From positions 1,178,001 to 1,242,000 of the forward strand of contig OZ241368.1 of NCBI GenBank assembly GCA_965200525.1: 64,000 nt of DNA, given 5' to 3'. The translations under genes were made by a program, and so were the position numbers. The notes beneath the pieces were generated by a model. It was not told where the DNA came from and did not search any database. It saw only the letters and a program-made list of their open reading frames with translations. Shown in pieces: positions 32,692 through 42,662 of this stretch. Source of the stretch: JANNPJ01 sp965200525 (lineage in GTDB: Bacteria > Actinomycetota > Actinomycetes > Actinomycetales > Kineosporiaceae). The first letter of the stretch is position 1. Each line of letters opens with the position of its first letter.

Positions 32692-33666
32692 TCAGTCCAC
32701 GGTGATCAGCCGACTGGTGCCGGCGCTCGGCGCCACCAGCAGGGGCTGGACCTGGCCGAACCCGCGGACCAGCCGCCGGCGCTGGGCCACCAGCACGATG
32801 TCGGGCTGGTCCTGGAGGAAGATCGCGGTGGCCGGATCGGTGACCACGGTGCCCGGCTGGGCCAGCGCGGTCAGCCGGCTGGCCAGGTTGACCGTGGTGC
32901 CGTACACGTCGCCGAGGCTGCGCAGCACCGGGCCGTGAGAGAGGCCGACCCGCACGTCGGGGACCAGGTCGTCGACCGCCATCCGCTCCGAGATGGACAG
33001 CGCGATGACCGCCCCGGAGATCGGATCGGGGGCGATGAACAGCACCTCGTCGCCGACCGTCTTGACCACCCGGCCGCCGCCGGTGGTGACGACGTCCGAG
33101 GACAGGCCCTCGAATCGCTGGACCAGGCGGCTCAGCTCGCGGCGGGGCAGCCGGCGCGACAGCCGGGTGTACGAGACCAGGTCGGCGAAGCCCACGGTCA
33201 GGTCGATCTCGGCCTCGGCCGACTCGTCGAGCCGGGCCACGGCTCCGGCCAGCTGCCGCCGGAACGAGTAGATCAGCAGGTGTTCCAGCTCGGGGGTGAG
33301 CTGCTCGATCACTTTCAGCGGGTCCTCGGCCACCCCGCTGGCGCTGCGCGCGGCCAGGTGCTCCATCAGGGCCTCGATCTGCCAGCTCACCAGCCGGTCG
33401 GTGTTCTGGCCGAGGGCCCGGGCGCAGGCGATCGCCGTCTCCTCGTCGATCAGGTCGTGCCGGACCAGCCCGACGACCCGGTCCAGGGCTTCCCGGTCGC
33501 TGTCGGTGAAGGCCTGGTCCTCGTCCCCGACGCCCGGAAACCCCAGAGCCCGCCACAGCTTTCGGGCCGACAGGAGGGAGATGCCGACGGCCCGGGCCAC
33601 CTCCCGGCGGCGCAGGGTGCGCGGGCCGCCGAGCAGGTGGGTGATGAAGTCGTCGCGGTCACTCAC
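32692..33666 (-). CDS. class III adenylate/guanylate cyclase with helical regulatory domain
   Basis: A 324-aa protein. N-terminal about 150 residues form a helical regulatory region (RREVARAVGISLLSARKLWRALGFP) like that of the pH-sensing mycobacterial Rv1264 type. The C-terminal catalytic domain has VGFADLVSYTRL (first metal Asp), RVVKTVGDEVLFIA (substrate Lys and second metal Asp) and DVYGTTVNLASRLT (Asn and Arg of the transition state). It should make cAMP. GTG start overlaps the end of the PH-domain gene by 8 bp. Confidence 0.91.
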   Translation of the reverse strand: MSDRDDFITHLLGGPRTLRRREVARAVGISLLSARKLWRALGFPGVGDEDQAFTDSDREALDRVVGLVRHDLIDEETAIACARALGQNTDRLVSWQIEALMEHLAARSASGVAEDPLKVIEQLTPELEHLLIYSFRRQLAGAVARLDESAEAEIDLTVGFADLVSYTRLSRRLPRRELSRLVQRFEGLSSDVVTTGGGRVVKTVGDEVLFIAPDPISGAVIALSISERMAVDDLVPDVRVGLSHGPVLRSLGDVYGTTVNLASRLTALAQPGTVVTDPATAIFLQDQPDIVLVAQRRRLVRGFGQVQPLLVAPSAGTSRLITVD

Positions 33667-34234
33667 GACCGGCCGCCGGGCCGCGGTACTCCTCGTCGAA
33701 GGCGTCGTCTAGGGACCGGGCGACCGACGGGTCGATGTCGTCGCGGCCCTGGATCCCGCGGACGTCCTCGGAGAGCCGGTACAGGGTGCGCTGGACCAGC
33801 TCGACCTTGGGGATGTCGTCCAGCTTGAGCTGGCCCATCTCACCGCCGGACTCGACGACGAGAGTGCCGCAGCCGAGCATCCGCTCCCACAGGTTGTGGC
33901 TGAACGAGACGTCGTTGAGCCGGCTCAGCGGCATGTCGTGGCCGGTCCGGTTGAACACCCCGCTGCGCAGGATCAGCCGCCGCGTAGTGATCGCGTACAG
34001 GGTGTTGAACCAGACCAGGAACGGCCAGAGCGCCCACCGGGCCAGGATCAGCAGCACGATCACGGCCACGATCAGCAGCGCGATCGGCTGGGCGCCGGAC
34101 AGCCACGCGGTCAGGCCGAGGGCGACCAGACCGACGACCAGGAGCAGGATCGGGGTGAAGAGCACCTTGATGTGACGGCGCAGGACGAGCACGAGCTTCT
34201 CGTCGTCGGCGAGCAGTCGCTGCGGAAATCCCAT
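33659..34234 (-). CDS. PH-domain (bPH2) membrane protein
   Basis: A 191-aa protein with two TM helices (VLFTPILLLVVGLVALGLTAWL, LLIVAVIVLLILARWALWPF) followed by a bacterial PH domain: YAITTRRLILRSGVFNRTGHDMPLSRLNDVSFSHNLWERMLGCGTL. Equivalent to the mycobacterial gene between birA and the gtrA-like gene. The role is unknown. The ATG at 34234 is 7 bp from the birA stop, so it belongs to an operon birA-PH-cyclase. Confidence 0.88.
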   Translation of the reverse strand: MGFPQRLLADDEKLVLVLRRHIKVLFTPILLLVVGLVALGLTAWLSGAQPIALLIVAVIVLLILARWALWPFLVWFNTLYAITTRRLILRSGVFNRTGHDMPLSRLNDVSFSHNLWERMLGCGTLVVESGGEMGQLKLDDIPKVELVQRTLYRLSEDVRGIQGRDDIDPSVARSLDDAFDEEYRGPAAGRE

Positions 34235-34241
34235 GCCCTGA

Positions 34242-35129
34242 TCATGCCGGTTCCGAGGGGCGGATGTGCACCACGTCACCAGCTGATAGAGCTCGTGACT
34301 CAGCGTCCCGCGGCCCGCGGACCAGCAGCCGGCCCTCGTCGTCCACCCCTTCGGCCAGCCCCTCCAGGACGCCACCGGCGGGCAGCTGCACCCGGACCGG
34401 CCGGCCGATGGTGTCGCAGCGCTCGCGGTAGGCCGCAGCCAGGCCGGCGCCCGGATCGCCGTCCACCGCCGTCCAGGCCCGGTACCGCTCGGACAGCGCC
34501 CGCAGCACCGAGCGCAGCACGGTGTCGCGGTCGAGCACGGCCGATCCGGCCAGCTTCAACGAGGTGGCCGTCGGTACCGGCAGCTCGTCCGGATCCTGGC
34601 TGACGTTGAGCCCCAGGCCGAGCACGACGGCGGGCCCGGGCCCGGCCTGGACCATCTCGGCCAGCAGGCCGGCCACCTTGCCCTGGTCGGGGTCCGGCCC
34701 GATCGGGCGGCCCAGCGGGTACACCGGCACCAGCACGTCGTTCGGCCACTTGAGGGTGGCCACCAGCCCGCAGGTCTGCCGCAGGGCGTCGGTCACGGCC
34801 ACCCCGGCCAGCAGGGTCAGCCACGACCAGCGCTCGGCCGGGACCGTGGCCGGGGGCCGGAGCAGCACGGACACCGCGATCGAGGCTCGCGGCGGCGCCG
34901 TCCAGGTGCGGTCCCGCCGGCCCCGGCCGGCCACCTGGTGGTCGGTCACCAGGACGGCCCCCTCGAGTTCACCCGTCCGGGCCCGTTCGGCCAGGTCGGC
35001 GTTGGTCGAGCCGGTCTCCGGGACGACGTCGAGCTGCCGCCAGGCCGGGTGCTCCCCCTCGGTCAGGGCCCGCCGCAACGGGGACTGGCGCAACGGCGGT
35101 CGGGACAGGTCCTGCCACGGATTGGCCAT
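34242..35129 (-). CDS. birA: biotin--[acetyl-CoA-carboxylase] ligase BirA
   Basis: A 295-aa protein without an N-terminal HTH, so enzyme only. TGSTNADLAERA, HQVAGRGRRDRTWTAPP (biotinyl-AMP loop) and LKWPNDVLV (catalytic Lys), with VLGLGLNVSQ. Attaches biotin to the AccA subunit encoded at 42663-44489. Divergent from accD. TAGGCT lies 6 nt upstream of ATG, so it is probably leaderless. Confidence 0.94.
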   Translation of the reverse strand: MANPWQDLSRPPLRQSPLRRALTEGEHPAWRQLDVVPETGSTNADLAERARTGELEGAVLVTDHQVAGRGRRDRTWTAPPRASIAVSVLLRPPATVPAERWSWLTLLAGVAVTDALRQTCGLVATLKWPNDVLVPVYPLGRPIGPDPDQGKVAGLLAEMVQAGPGPAVVLGLGLNVSQDPDELPVPTATSLKLAGSAVLDRDTVLRSVLRALSERYRAWTAVDGDPGAGLAAAYRERCDTIGRPVRVQLPAGGVLEGLAEGVDDEGRLLVRGPRDAESRALSAGDVVHIRPSEPA

Positions 35130-35135
35130 GGCCAG

Positions 35136-35141
35136 AGCCTA
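35136..35141 (-). promoter_or_regulatory. -10 element, leaderless birA
   Basis: TAGGCT on the minus strand, 6 nt before the ATG at 35129. Confidence 0.45.
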
Positions 35142-35168
35142 GAGCGCTGTGATCCTCGTCCCGGTGTG

Positions 35169-35189
35169 GCCCGGCCGCAACGGCCGGGC
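35169..35189. other. perfect hairpin in birA/accD gap
   Basis: GCCCGGCCG-caa-CGGCCGGGC, a 9-bp stem with a 3-nt loop, between the divergent birA and accD promoters. It may separate the two transcription units or act as an operator. Confidence 0.4.
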
Positions 35190-35195
35190 TCGCAC

Positions 35196-35201
35196 TAGGC
35201 T
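35196..35201 (+). promoter_or_regulatory. candidate -10 of the acc operon
   Basis: TAGGCT, about 28 nt before the GTG of accD; AAGGAG follows at about 35217, so this gene has a leader and a normal ribosome binding site. Confidence 0.35.
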
Positions 35202-35229
35202 CGGTCGTACCCGAGCAAGGAGTGCACCC

Positions 35230-36855
<1,626 letters not shown>

Positions 36856-36892
36856 ACCGGCTCGCCGAGCCCCGACCGACGACAAGGACCCG

Positions 36893-37123
36893 ATGAGCCC
36901 GACCGACGAACCGGCCCGCCCGACCCTGCGGGTGATCCGCGGCGACGCCACCGAGGAGGAGATCGCGGCCCTGCTGGCCGTGATCCTGGCCCGAGGCCCG
37001 GCGCCGACCTCCCCGGCCCGGACGCCGGCGCCGGCGTCGGTCTGGAACGAGCGGTCCCGGGCCCTGCGCCGGCCGGTCCGGCCCGGCCCGGGCGCCTGGC
37101 GGGCCTCGGGGTGGTCGTGGTGA
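36893..37123 (+). CDS. accE: acyl-CoA carboxylase epsilon subunit
   Basis: A 76-aa protein: LRVIRGDATEEEIAALLAVILARG is the AccE signature and SVWNERSRALRRPVRPGPGAWRASGWS the conserved end. It strengthens the alpha-beta interaction in actinobacterial carboxylases. It begins 37 bp after accD and overlaps maf (GTGA). Confidence 0.92.
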   Translation: MSPTDEPARPTLRVIRGDATEEEIAALLAVILARGPAPTSPARTPAPASVWNERSRALRRPVRPGPGAWRASGWSW

Positions 37124-37770
37124 GCCACGCTCGCCTGGTGCTGGCCTCGGCCTCGCCGGCCCGGCTGAGCACCCTGCGCCAGGCCGGCCTCGACCCGGTG
37201 GTCCAGGTCTCGGCCGTGGACGAGGACGCCGAGCTGGTCCGGACCGGGGTCTCGGACGCCGAGCAGGTGCCGCTGGTGCTGGCCCGGGCCAAGGCCGAGG
37301 ACGTCGCCCGGACGCCGGGGCCGGCCGTCGGCGCGATCGTGCTGGGCTGCGACTCCGTTCTCGACCTGGACGGCGTGGCCCTGGGCAAGCCGGTCGACGC
37401 CGCCGACGCGACCGCCCGGTGGCGGCAGATGCGCGGGCGGTCCGGGGTGCTGCGGACCGGGCACTGGATCGTCGATCAGCGCCCGGCCGAGGCCGGTGGG
37501 ACGGGCCGGTCGCTGGGCGCCGGTTCGGCCACCACGGTGCACTTCGCCGACGTGAGCGACGCCGAGATCGCCGCCTACGTGGCCACCGGCGAGCCGTTGC
37601 AGGTGGCCGGCGCGTTCACCGTGGACGGGCTGGGCGGGGCCTTCGTGACCGCGATCGAGGGGGACTTCCACGGCGTGGTCGGCGTCTCGCTGCCCCTGCT
37701 GCGCGACCTGCTGGGCCGGCTCGGGGTGGTCTGGCCCGACCTGTGGACCGGGCTGCCCACGTCGTCCTGA
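37120..37770 (+). CDS. maf: Maf-family nucleoside triphosphate pyrophosphatase
   Basis: A 216-aa protein: LVLASASPARLSTLRQAGL (phosphate loop), VLGCDSVLDLDG, GKPVDAADATARWRQMRGRSG and GAFTVDGLGGAFVTAIEGDFHGVVGVSLPLL. Removes non-canonical or modified nucleotides. The GTG at 37120 overlaps the accE stop; other GTGs at 37111 and 37117 are possible. A 12-bp direct repeat follows the stop. Confidence 0.91.
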   Translation: MSHARLVLASASPARLSTLRQAGLDPVVQVSAVDEDAELVRTGVSDAEQVPLVLARAKAEDVARTPGPAVGAIVLGCDSVLDLDGVALGKPVDAADATARWRQMRGRSGVLRTGHWIVDQRPAEAGGTGRSLGAGSATTVHFADVSDAEIAAYVATGEPLQVAGAFTVDGLGGAFVTAIEGDFHGVVGVSLPLLRDLLGRLGVVWPDLWTGLPTSS

Positions 37771-37772
37771 TG

Positions 37773-37804
37773 GTCGGCTTGAGCGTCGGCTTGAGCGTCG
37801 GCCC
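37773..37804. repeat. 12-bp direct repeats after maf
   Basis: GTCGGCTTGAGC twice in tandem, then the partial GTCGGCCC, between maf and the GGDEF-EAL gene. Confidence 0.5.
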
Positions 37805-37842
37805 AGTTGCTCCCGGGCTGACCTGGGTCCGAGACTGAGCGC

Positions 37843-40353
37843 ATGGGAACAGCGGCCGGGGACGGCGCTCGGCCCGGCGCGGTGGCGACCGGGGTTCCCG
37901 CGGTCGGGGACGGCGTGCTCGCCGAGGCCTCGATCGAGACCGGAACGACGACCGACACCGGGGCCGACACCAGGGCCGACGACAACGGGGCCGACGACAA
38001 CGGGGCCGACGACAACGGGGCCGACGACAACGGGGCCGACGACAACGGGGCCGACCGGACGCCACCCACCGCTCGGTGGGTGGTCGGCCTGCGAGTGGCC
38101 CAGGTCGCGACCGTGGTCGCGGCCGCGCTGGCGCTGTCCCCCCGGATCCAGCTCGACTCAGCGTCGGTGGTCGGGGTCGGGGCCCCGCTGGTGCTGGTCG
38201 CGACCGCCCTGCTGTTCGCCGGGGCGGGTCGCCGGGACCGGGCCGGGGTCGCTCTCGGCTGGGCCTGGACCCTGCTCGCCGTGGCCGCGCTGGCCGTCGC
38301 CGTCCTCCGGCTGACCTGGGCCGCCCCCGAGCACCCCCGGTTCACCGGCCCGATCGCGGCCGGCCTGACCGTCGGCTGCGTCCTGGAGCTGGCCGCGGTC
38401 TGGCTGCTGTTGCGCCACCGCTCGCCGCGCTGGGCGCCGAGCAACGGCTGGGACGGATCGGTGGTGGCTCTGGGGGCCGCCGCGATCGGCGTCAGCGCGC
38501 TCGAGCTGGCGATGAACCTGAGACGGGACGACGCCGTCCTGACCGCGACCGCCCTGACCCCGGCGATCGCCGAGACCGCGTTGTTCGTCGGGGTGCTGAC
38601 CGCCCTGGCCGTGGCCGGGCCGGCCTCGCGACCCCAGTTGCGCCGGCTGGCCGCCGGCCTGGCCACGGTCACCCTGGCCGACCTGCTGGCCCTGGCCCTG
38701 AACGGCACCCCGGCCCTGTTCACCCCGGTGCTCGGCGGAACCGGCCCGCACCACCAGGCCCGGGCCCTGGCCGTGCTGGCCCTGATCGGGTACGCCGCGA
38801 TGGGGCTGGGCGCGGTCGACCCGCCCACCGGCCGCCGGGCCGATCGCCGACAGCGCCCCCTCGACCGGGCCGGTTCGCTGGCCGGGGCGGTCGTGCTGGC
38901 CTGCACCGCGATCGTGGCCGCGGCCGTGATCAGCCCGCGGGCACCCCGGATCGGGGCCGGTCTGGCCCTGGCCTGCCTGGGCATCGCCCTGGCCCGGACC
39001 CGCCGGACCCTCCGCCAGGTGCAGCAGACGGGCCGGATCGACCCTCGCCCCCGGACCGACGACCTGACCGGGTTGGCCAACCGCCGGGCCCTGTCCGAGG
39101 CCCTGGCCGGCGATCGGCACCCGGTCGACCCGGACGATCACGGCTGGGCCGGATGGGCCGGCTGGGCCGACGAGATCGCCCTGCTAATGGTCGACCTGGA
39201 CCATTTCAAGGACGTCAACGAGGGCCTCGGGCACGGGGCCGGCGACCAGTTGCTGACCGAGGTCGGGGCCCGGTTGCGGACCGTCCTGCGGCCGACCCAG
39301 CTGCTGGCCCGGCTCGGCGGCGACGAGTTCGCCGTCGTCCTGCCCGCGGCCGGCGCCGACCAGGCCCGGCGGGTGGCCGAGGCGCTGCGGGCCTCGCTGC
39401 TGGAGCCGTTCGAGATCGACGGCTCCCGGCTGCACGTGCAGGCCAGCGTGGGGATCGCCACCTGTCACCCGACCCGGGGCGAGCCGACCGATCTGCTGCG
39501 CCAGGCCGACGTCGCGATGTACCAGGCCAAGACCAGCGAGGCCGGGATCGAGCTGTACGACCCGGAGCGCGACGACGGTGGCCCCGAGCGCCTGCGCCGA
39601 ACGGATGAACTGCGCGAGGCCCTGCAGCGCGGCGACATCGAGGTGCACGTCCAGCCCCAGGTCGACCTGCGGACCGGGCTGATCATCGGGGCCGAGGCGC
39701 TGGTCCGCTGGCGGCACCCGCAGGACGGCGTGCTGCTGCCGGACTCGTTCCTGCCGCTGGCCGAGCACACCGGGCTGATGCGCCCGGTCGGCGCGCTGGT
39801 GCTGGACCGGGCCCTGGAGGCCTGTGCCTCCTGGTGGCAGCTCGGCCACCAGGTGCCGGTCAGCGTCAATCTGGGCGCTGACGACCTGCGCGACCCGGAG
39901 CTGCCCGGGCGGGTGTCGGCCGTGCTCCTGCGGCACGCCCTGCCGGCCGACGCGCTCCGGGTCGAGATCACCGAGCAGGCCCTGCTGACCGATCCGGCGG
40001 CCGTGGCCGTGGTGCTGGCCCGGTGGCGGGCGGACGGCGTCGCGGTGGCCATCGACGACTTCGGCACCGGCTACTCCTCGCTCTCCTACCTGCGGGAACT
40101 GCCGATCGACGAGGTGAAGCTGGACCGGGCCTTCATCGCCGACATCCGGCGTCCGACCACGGCGACGATCGTGCGGCACACCATCGCGATGGCTCACGGT
40201 CTGTGGGCCCGGGTGGTGGCCGAGGGCATCGAGGACGAGGCGACCGCGAGGATCGTCACCGACCTCGGGTGTGACGTGGGTCAAGGGATCTACTTCGGCG
40301 CGGCCATGACGACTCCCGAATTCCACGCCCGGCTCCGGGCCCAGGCGCACTGA
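37843..40353 (+). CDS. membrane GGDEF-EAL protein (c-di-GMP turnover)
   Basis: An 836-aa protein. Residues 46-70 are five identical DDNGA repeats. About ten hydrophobic segments (80-400) form a membrane sensor. The GGDEF domain has LARLGGDEFAVVLP (intact active site near residue 492). The EAL domain has GAEALVRWRHP, VSVNLGADDL, RVEITEQALL, IDDFGTGYSSLSYLRELPIDEVKLDRAFI and VVAEGIEDE, all catalytic blocks present. It could both make and break c-di-GMP. QGIYFG replaces the common QGYxFG. Confidence 0.92.
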   Translation: MGTAAGDGARPGAVATGVPAVGDGVLAEASIETGTTTDTGADTRADDNGADDNGADDNGADDNGADDNGADRTPPTARWVVGLRVAQVATVVAAALALSPRIQLDSASVVGVGAPLVLVATALLFAGAGRRDRAGVALGWAWTLLAVAALAVAVLRLTWAAPEHPRFTGPIAAGLTVGCVLELAAVWLLLRHRSPRWAPSNGWDGSVVALGAAAIGVSALELAMNLRRDDAVLTATALTPAIAETALFVGVLTALAVAGPASRPQLRRLAAGLATVTLADLLALALNGTPALFTPVLGGTGPHHQARALAVLALIGYAAMGLGAVDPPTGRRADRRQRPLDRAGSLAGAVVLACTAIVAAAVISPRAPRIGAGLALACLGIALARTRRTLRQVQQTGRIDPRPRTDDLTGLANRRALSEALAGDRHPVDPDDHGWAGWAGWADEIALLMVDLDHFKDVNEGLGHGAGDQLLTEVGARLRTVLRPTQLLARLGGDEFAVVLPAAGADQARRVAEALRASLLEPFEIDGSRLHVQASVGIATCHPTRGEPTDLLRQADVAMYQAKTSEAGIELYDPERDDGGPERLRRTDELREALQRGDIEVHVQPQVDLRTGLIIGAEALVRWRHPQDGVLLPDSFLPLAEHTGLMRPVGALVLDRALEACASWWQLGHQVPVSVNLGADDLRDPELPGRVSAVLLRHALPADALRVEITEQALLTDPAAVAVVLARWRADGVAVAIDDFGTGYSSLSYLRELPIDEVKLDRAFIADIRRPTTATIVRHTIAMAHGLWARVVAEGIEDEATARIVTDLGCDVGQGIYFGAAMTTPEFHARLRAQAH
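37978..38052 (+). repeat. five perfect 15-bp in-frame tandem repeats
   Basis: GACGACAACGGGGCC five times without change, encoding (DDNGA)5 in the cytoplasmic N-terminus of the GGDEF-EAL protein. Exact identity implies recent slippage; copy number probably varies between strains. Confidence 0.9.
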
Positions 40354-40457
40354 CCAGCCGTGGAACGCCCGGCGAGCGGTTCCGGACCGGGTCGGGCGGG
40401 CACCGCCTGCGACTGAACCGGCACTGATCCGGGATGGGTTCTGATGGCGGACTGAGC

Positions 40458-40463
40458 TACGTT
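40458..40463 (+). promoter_or_regulatory. candidate -10 of EEP-like membrane gene
   Basis: TACGTT, 8 nt before the ATG at 40472; GAGG in the gap could be a ribosome binding site instead. Confidence 0.3.
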
Positions 40464-40471
40464 GAGGCCCC

Positions 40472-42100
40472 ATGGCGCGTCGGCCGGAGAACCGCAGCAA
40501 CCGTGGGCGCCGTCCCGAGTCCTCGCTGGACTGGCTCAAGGAGCCGGAGCCGCAGGCCGGGCAGGAGCCCAGGGGCGGGCTGACGTCTGCGCCGCCGCCG
40601 GAAGGTCCGCAGTACCCGGCCCAGCACCCCCAGGCCCATCAGCCGCAGACCCACCAGCAGCCCTACCGCCCGCTCCCGCAGAACCCGGCCCCGGCGCCCT
40701 ACCCGGCCCAGCAGCCCTACCGGCCGCTCTCCCCCGGCCCCGCACCGGCGCCGGACAGCGGCGCCACCACGATGCTCAGCCGGCGTGCCGCGCGGGCCCA
40801 GCGCGAGGCGGCCCAGCAGGCCGCCGCCCCGGCCCCCACGACCCCGGCCGGACCGCACGCTCCCCGGCCCGGCGACCCGTGGGCTCCGCAGACGCCGGTC
40901 CCGCAGACGCCGGCCCCGCAGATACAGGACCCGCGGATACAGGCCCGGCAAGCTCCGGGCCGGCAGGCGCCGGCACCCTGGGCCGAGCCGTTGGATCAGG
41001 GACGGCGTGAGCTCGCCGGTCACCCCTCGGCTCCGATGCGGACCCGCGACCGGACCCCCAGTCCGCCCGACGACCCGCCGGAGCCGGGCCGCGGATCGAG
41101 TTCCGGGCCCGACCGGCCGCCGAACCCGAAGCTCGACCAGAAGCCGGGCCGCCGGCGGCACGTCGCCGCCTGGCTCATCCTGGCCGCGTTGCTGCTCGCC
41201 CTCTGGGCCGCCACCGCGTTCGTCGACTCCGGAAATTTCGTGATCTCGGGGCTGGCCTCGCTGTCGCCGCTGGTGACCGTGCTGGCCCTGCCCGTGATCG
41301 CGATCGGGGTGGGCAGCCGGCACGTCGTACCGACCGCCATCGCCGTGGTCGCGGCTCTCGTGCCCTGGGGGTTCGTGGCCGGGTACGCGGCCGCCGGGCC
41401 GGGCCGGTCGGTGGTCGGCAGCAACTCCACGCTGCGGGTGATGAGCGTGGACGGCGCCCAGGGCCGGGCCGATGCGCGCAACATCGTCCAGGTGGCCCGG
41501 GTCTACTCGGTCGACGTCGTGGTGGTCACCCAGCTCAGCAACGAGCTCGCCCACCAGCTGACCGTGGCCGGGCTGAACGTGCTCGGCCCGGCCCGCTGGG
41601 TCAAGGTGCCGACCGACGGGATGGACGGCACCGGGGTCTGGAGCGGGCCGCAGATCGAGAACCTGCAGCCGATCAACGACCTCAGCCGGCCCGGGGTGCA
41701 GGGCGACATCGACGCCGGCAACGACAAGGTCGGGATCACCGTCGTCCAGCTGACCGGCGAGCCGTTGCGGCGGAGCCTGTCGTGGCACTCGGACCTGAAG
41801 AAGCTGGCCGCCCGCAAACCGGCGGCCACGCCCGGCTTCGTCGTCGGCGACCTCAATGCCACGCCCTGGCAGCCGGCCTTCCGCAAGCTCACCGCCGCGG
41901 GCTGGCGGGACGCCGCCGACGTGGTCGGGCAGGGCCTGCGGCCGACCTGGCCGTCGTGGTCACCGCTGCCGATCGCCCCACTGGACCACGTCCTGGTCAG
42001 CTCCGGGTTGGGGGTGAACAGCGCCAGCACCACCGACATCGTCGGCAGCGATCACCGGGCGCTGATCGTCACCCTGGTGGTGCCGCACGCCGGAGGCTGA
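40472..42100 (+). CDS. membrane EEP-fold protein with degenerate active site
   Basis: A 542-aa protein. Residues 1-225 are Pro/Gln/Ala-rich and disordered; about three TM helices follow ([52 protein letters not shown]), then an EEP domain outside the membrane. [24 protein letters not shown] and [13 protein letters not shown] are intact. The first two motifs are altered: VMSVDGAQ where FN is expected and VVVTQLSN where the metal Glu is expected. It may bind rather than cleave its ligand. Confidence 0.85.
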   Translation: MARRPENRSNRGRRPESSLDWLKEPEPQAGQEPRGGLTSAPPPEGPQYPAQHPQAHQPQTHQQPYRPLPQNPAPAPYPAQQPYRPLSPGPAPAPDSGATTMLSRRAARAQREAAQQAAAPAPTTPAGPHAPRPGDPWAPQTPVPQTPAPQIQDPRIQARQAPGRQAPAPWAEPLDQGRRELAGHPSAPMRTRDRTPSPPDDPPEPGRGSSSGPDRPPNPKLDQKPGRRRHVAAWLILAALLLALWAATAFVDSGNFVISGLASLSPLVTVLALPVIAIGVGSRHVVPTAIAVVAALVPWGFVAGYAAAGPGRSVVGSNSTLRVMSVDGAQGRADARNIVQVARVYSVDVVVVTQLSNELAHQLTVAGLNVLGPARWVKVPTDGMDGTGVWSGPQIENLQPINDLSRPGVQGDIDAGNDKVGITVVQLTGEPLRRSLSWHSDLKKLAARKPAATPGFVVGDLNATPWQPAFRKLTAAGWRDAADVVGQGLRPTWPSWSPLPIAPLDHVLVSSGLGVNSASTTDIVGSDHRALIVTLVVPHAGG

Positions 42101-42148
42101 CCGGGGTCACCGGCCGGCCTCGGCGGTATGCAACAAGTTCGGCCGGGC

Positions 42149-42541
42149 TCAGCCCTGGACGTCGGCGCCGGTGCGCCCGGCCGCCTTGAGCTGCTCCTCG
42201 TACTGCGCCCGGACGTCGTCCATGTTCAGCTCGCGGACCTGGCCGAGAATGCCCTCCAGGGCCTCCTGCGGCAGCGCGCCCGGCTGCCCGAACACCGGGA
42301 TGCCGTCGCGATACACGACCAGGGTCGGGATGGAGGTGACGCCGTACTGGGCGGCCAGATCCTGCTCAGCCTCGGTGTCGACCTTGGCGAACACGGCGTC
42401 CGGGTGCTGCTCCGAGACCCGCTCGAAGATCGGGCCGAACCTCAGGCAGGGGCCGCACCAGGAGGCCCAGAAGTCGATCAGGACAATTCCGTCGCCGACC
42501 GTTTCGTCATGGTTTTCTTGGGTCATCGTCAAAGTAGCCAC
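42149..42541 (-). CDS. thioredoxin
   Basis: A 130-aa thioredoxin fold: [23 protein letters not shown] with the WCGPC redox site, [27 protein letters not shown] with the cis-proline. The C-terminal extension of about 25 residues is helical. No signal sequence, so cytoplasmic. The start is GTG 42541 or ATG 42526. Divergent from the accA gene. Confidence 0.92.
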   Translation of the reverse strand: MATLTMTQENHDETVGDGIVLIDFWASWCGPCLRFGPIFERVSEQHPDAVFAKVDTEAEQDLAAQYGVTSIPTLVVYRDGIPVFGQPGALPQEALEGILGQVRELNMDDVRAQYEEQLKAAGRTGADVQG

Positions 42542-42662
42542 GCCTGCTCAACCGTTCCTCCGCGAGCACAATTCCCGCCCTCGGCGACGTGGCCTGCACC
42601 ACGCTCAGTGCCGCTGCGGCGGCGGCCGGCGGCGATATGGTCGTTCGACCGGAAGGAGCCAG

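Noticed and set aside
37978..38052. CRISPR-like array
   Set aside because: Direct 15-bp repeats without spacers, in frame inside a coding sequence.
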